DNA of 13,679 nucleotides, from NCBI GenBank assembly GCA_023432885.1, contig JAEZEU010000201.1, positions 1 to 13,679 of the forward strand. The letters are read 5' to 3'. Below are positions 13,591 through 13,679 of this stretch, piece by piece. This DNA comes from Pseudomonadota bacterium (GTDB lineage Bacteria > Pseudomonadota > Alphaproteobacteria > Rhizobiales > Xanthobacteraceae). Below the pieces are notes generated by a model that did no database searches, was not told the origin of the DNA, and worked only from the letters and a program-made list of their open reading frames with translations. The position numbers and the translations under genes are program-made. Within the stretch, counting starts at the first letter, position 1. Every line of letters begins with the position of its first letter.

Positions 13591-13679
13591 TATAATCTCC
13601 AAAAATAGGGTACGCCCTGTACTCGCAATTTCATCCGTGAAACTACGGAGATGTCGGACCTTTAGGCGGTCCTTTGGGC
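13591..13679 (-). promoter_or_regulatory. Upstream region of the porin gene with three short inverted repeats
   Basis: This non-coding stretch to the window edge contains AGGG-TACG-CCCT (13607-13618), TTTCA-TCCG-TGAAA (13629-13642) and GGACC-TTTAGGC-GGTCC (13656-13672). The first two would lie in the leader or operator of the minus-strand porin gene; the last, followed by TTT on the plus strand, might belong to a terminator of a gene beyond the edge. No convincing promoter hexamers are visible on either strand. Confidence 0.35.

Noticed and set aside
1..13679. Mobile elements, CRISPR arrays, tRNA or rRNA genes
   Set aside because: No transposase, direct repeat array, cloverleaf-like sequence or rRNA stretch was recognised by eye; a tRNA or repeat scan would be the decisive test.

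Overview
The window is GC-rich, densely packed alphaproteobacterial DNA. Protein content and codon choice point to the Bradyrhizobium/Rhodopseudomonas/Afipia group; this is inferred from gene families and was not tested by a search. Its core is a gene cluster for a periplasm-facing, membrane-bound, cysteine-type (not selenocysteine) molybdenum or tungsten formate dehydrogenase (FDH), together with a set of little-studied accessory genes.

Layout, left to right. (1) 1-912 (+): 3' part of a gene fusing a WD40 propeller to a C-terminal c-type cytochrome, cut by the window edge. (2) 913-2928 (-): a 671-residue iron-sulfur protein that ends exactly where the cytochrome gene ends. Its domain order recalls HdrA/MvhD electron-transfer proteins with degenerate cofactor motifs. 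(3) 3042-6490 (+): five genes in a row, each joined to the next by a 4-base stop/start overlap. They encode a biotin/lipoate-ligase-like protein without the usual catalytic residues, then DUF6505-, DUF6352-, DUF3305- and DUF3306-type proteins. (4) 6491-6624: control region with a perfect 8+8 bp inverted repeat. (5) 6625-12321 (+): the FDH operon. It runs from a fusion of a DNA-binding helix-turn-helix domain with a TorD-type chaperone, through a 69-residue Tat-leader protein and the catalytic alpha subunit (molybdopterin, one 4Fe-4S cluster, Cys204/His205), to the beta subunit (four 4Fe-4S clusters) and the cytochrome b gamma subunit. (6) 12339-12461 and 12589-12717 (+): two very small, probably membrane-bound proteins of 40 and 42 residues. 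(7) 12730-12782: a strong hairpin terminator. (8) 12796-13590 (-): an outer-membrane beta-barrel porin of the Omp25/31 type, facing the FDH operon, followed by its upstream region.

How the genes may work together. Formate would be oxidised in the periplasm by the Tat-exported alpha subunit. Electrons would pass through the beta subunit clusters to the two hemes of the gamma subunit and on to quinone. The TorD part of the HTH fusion probably guards alpha-subunit folding and cofactor insertion, and its HTH part may sense that state and control the operon through the inverted repeat. The five coupled genes and the HdrA-like protein most likely serve FDH assembly, cofactor supply or an associated electron path. 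That last statement rests on gene context only.

No tRNA, rRNA, CRISPR array, insertion sequence or phage gene was recognised. The most novel-looking material is the coupled accessory operon with its degenerate ligase, the degenerate HdrA/MvhD-like protein, and the HTH-TorD fusion with its candidate operator.
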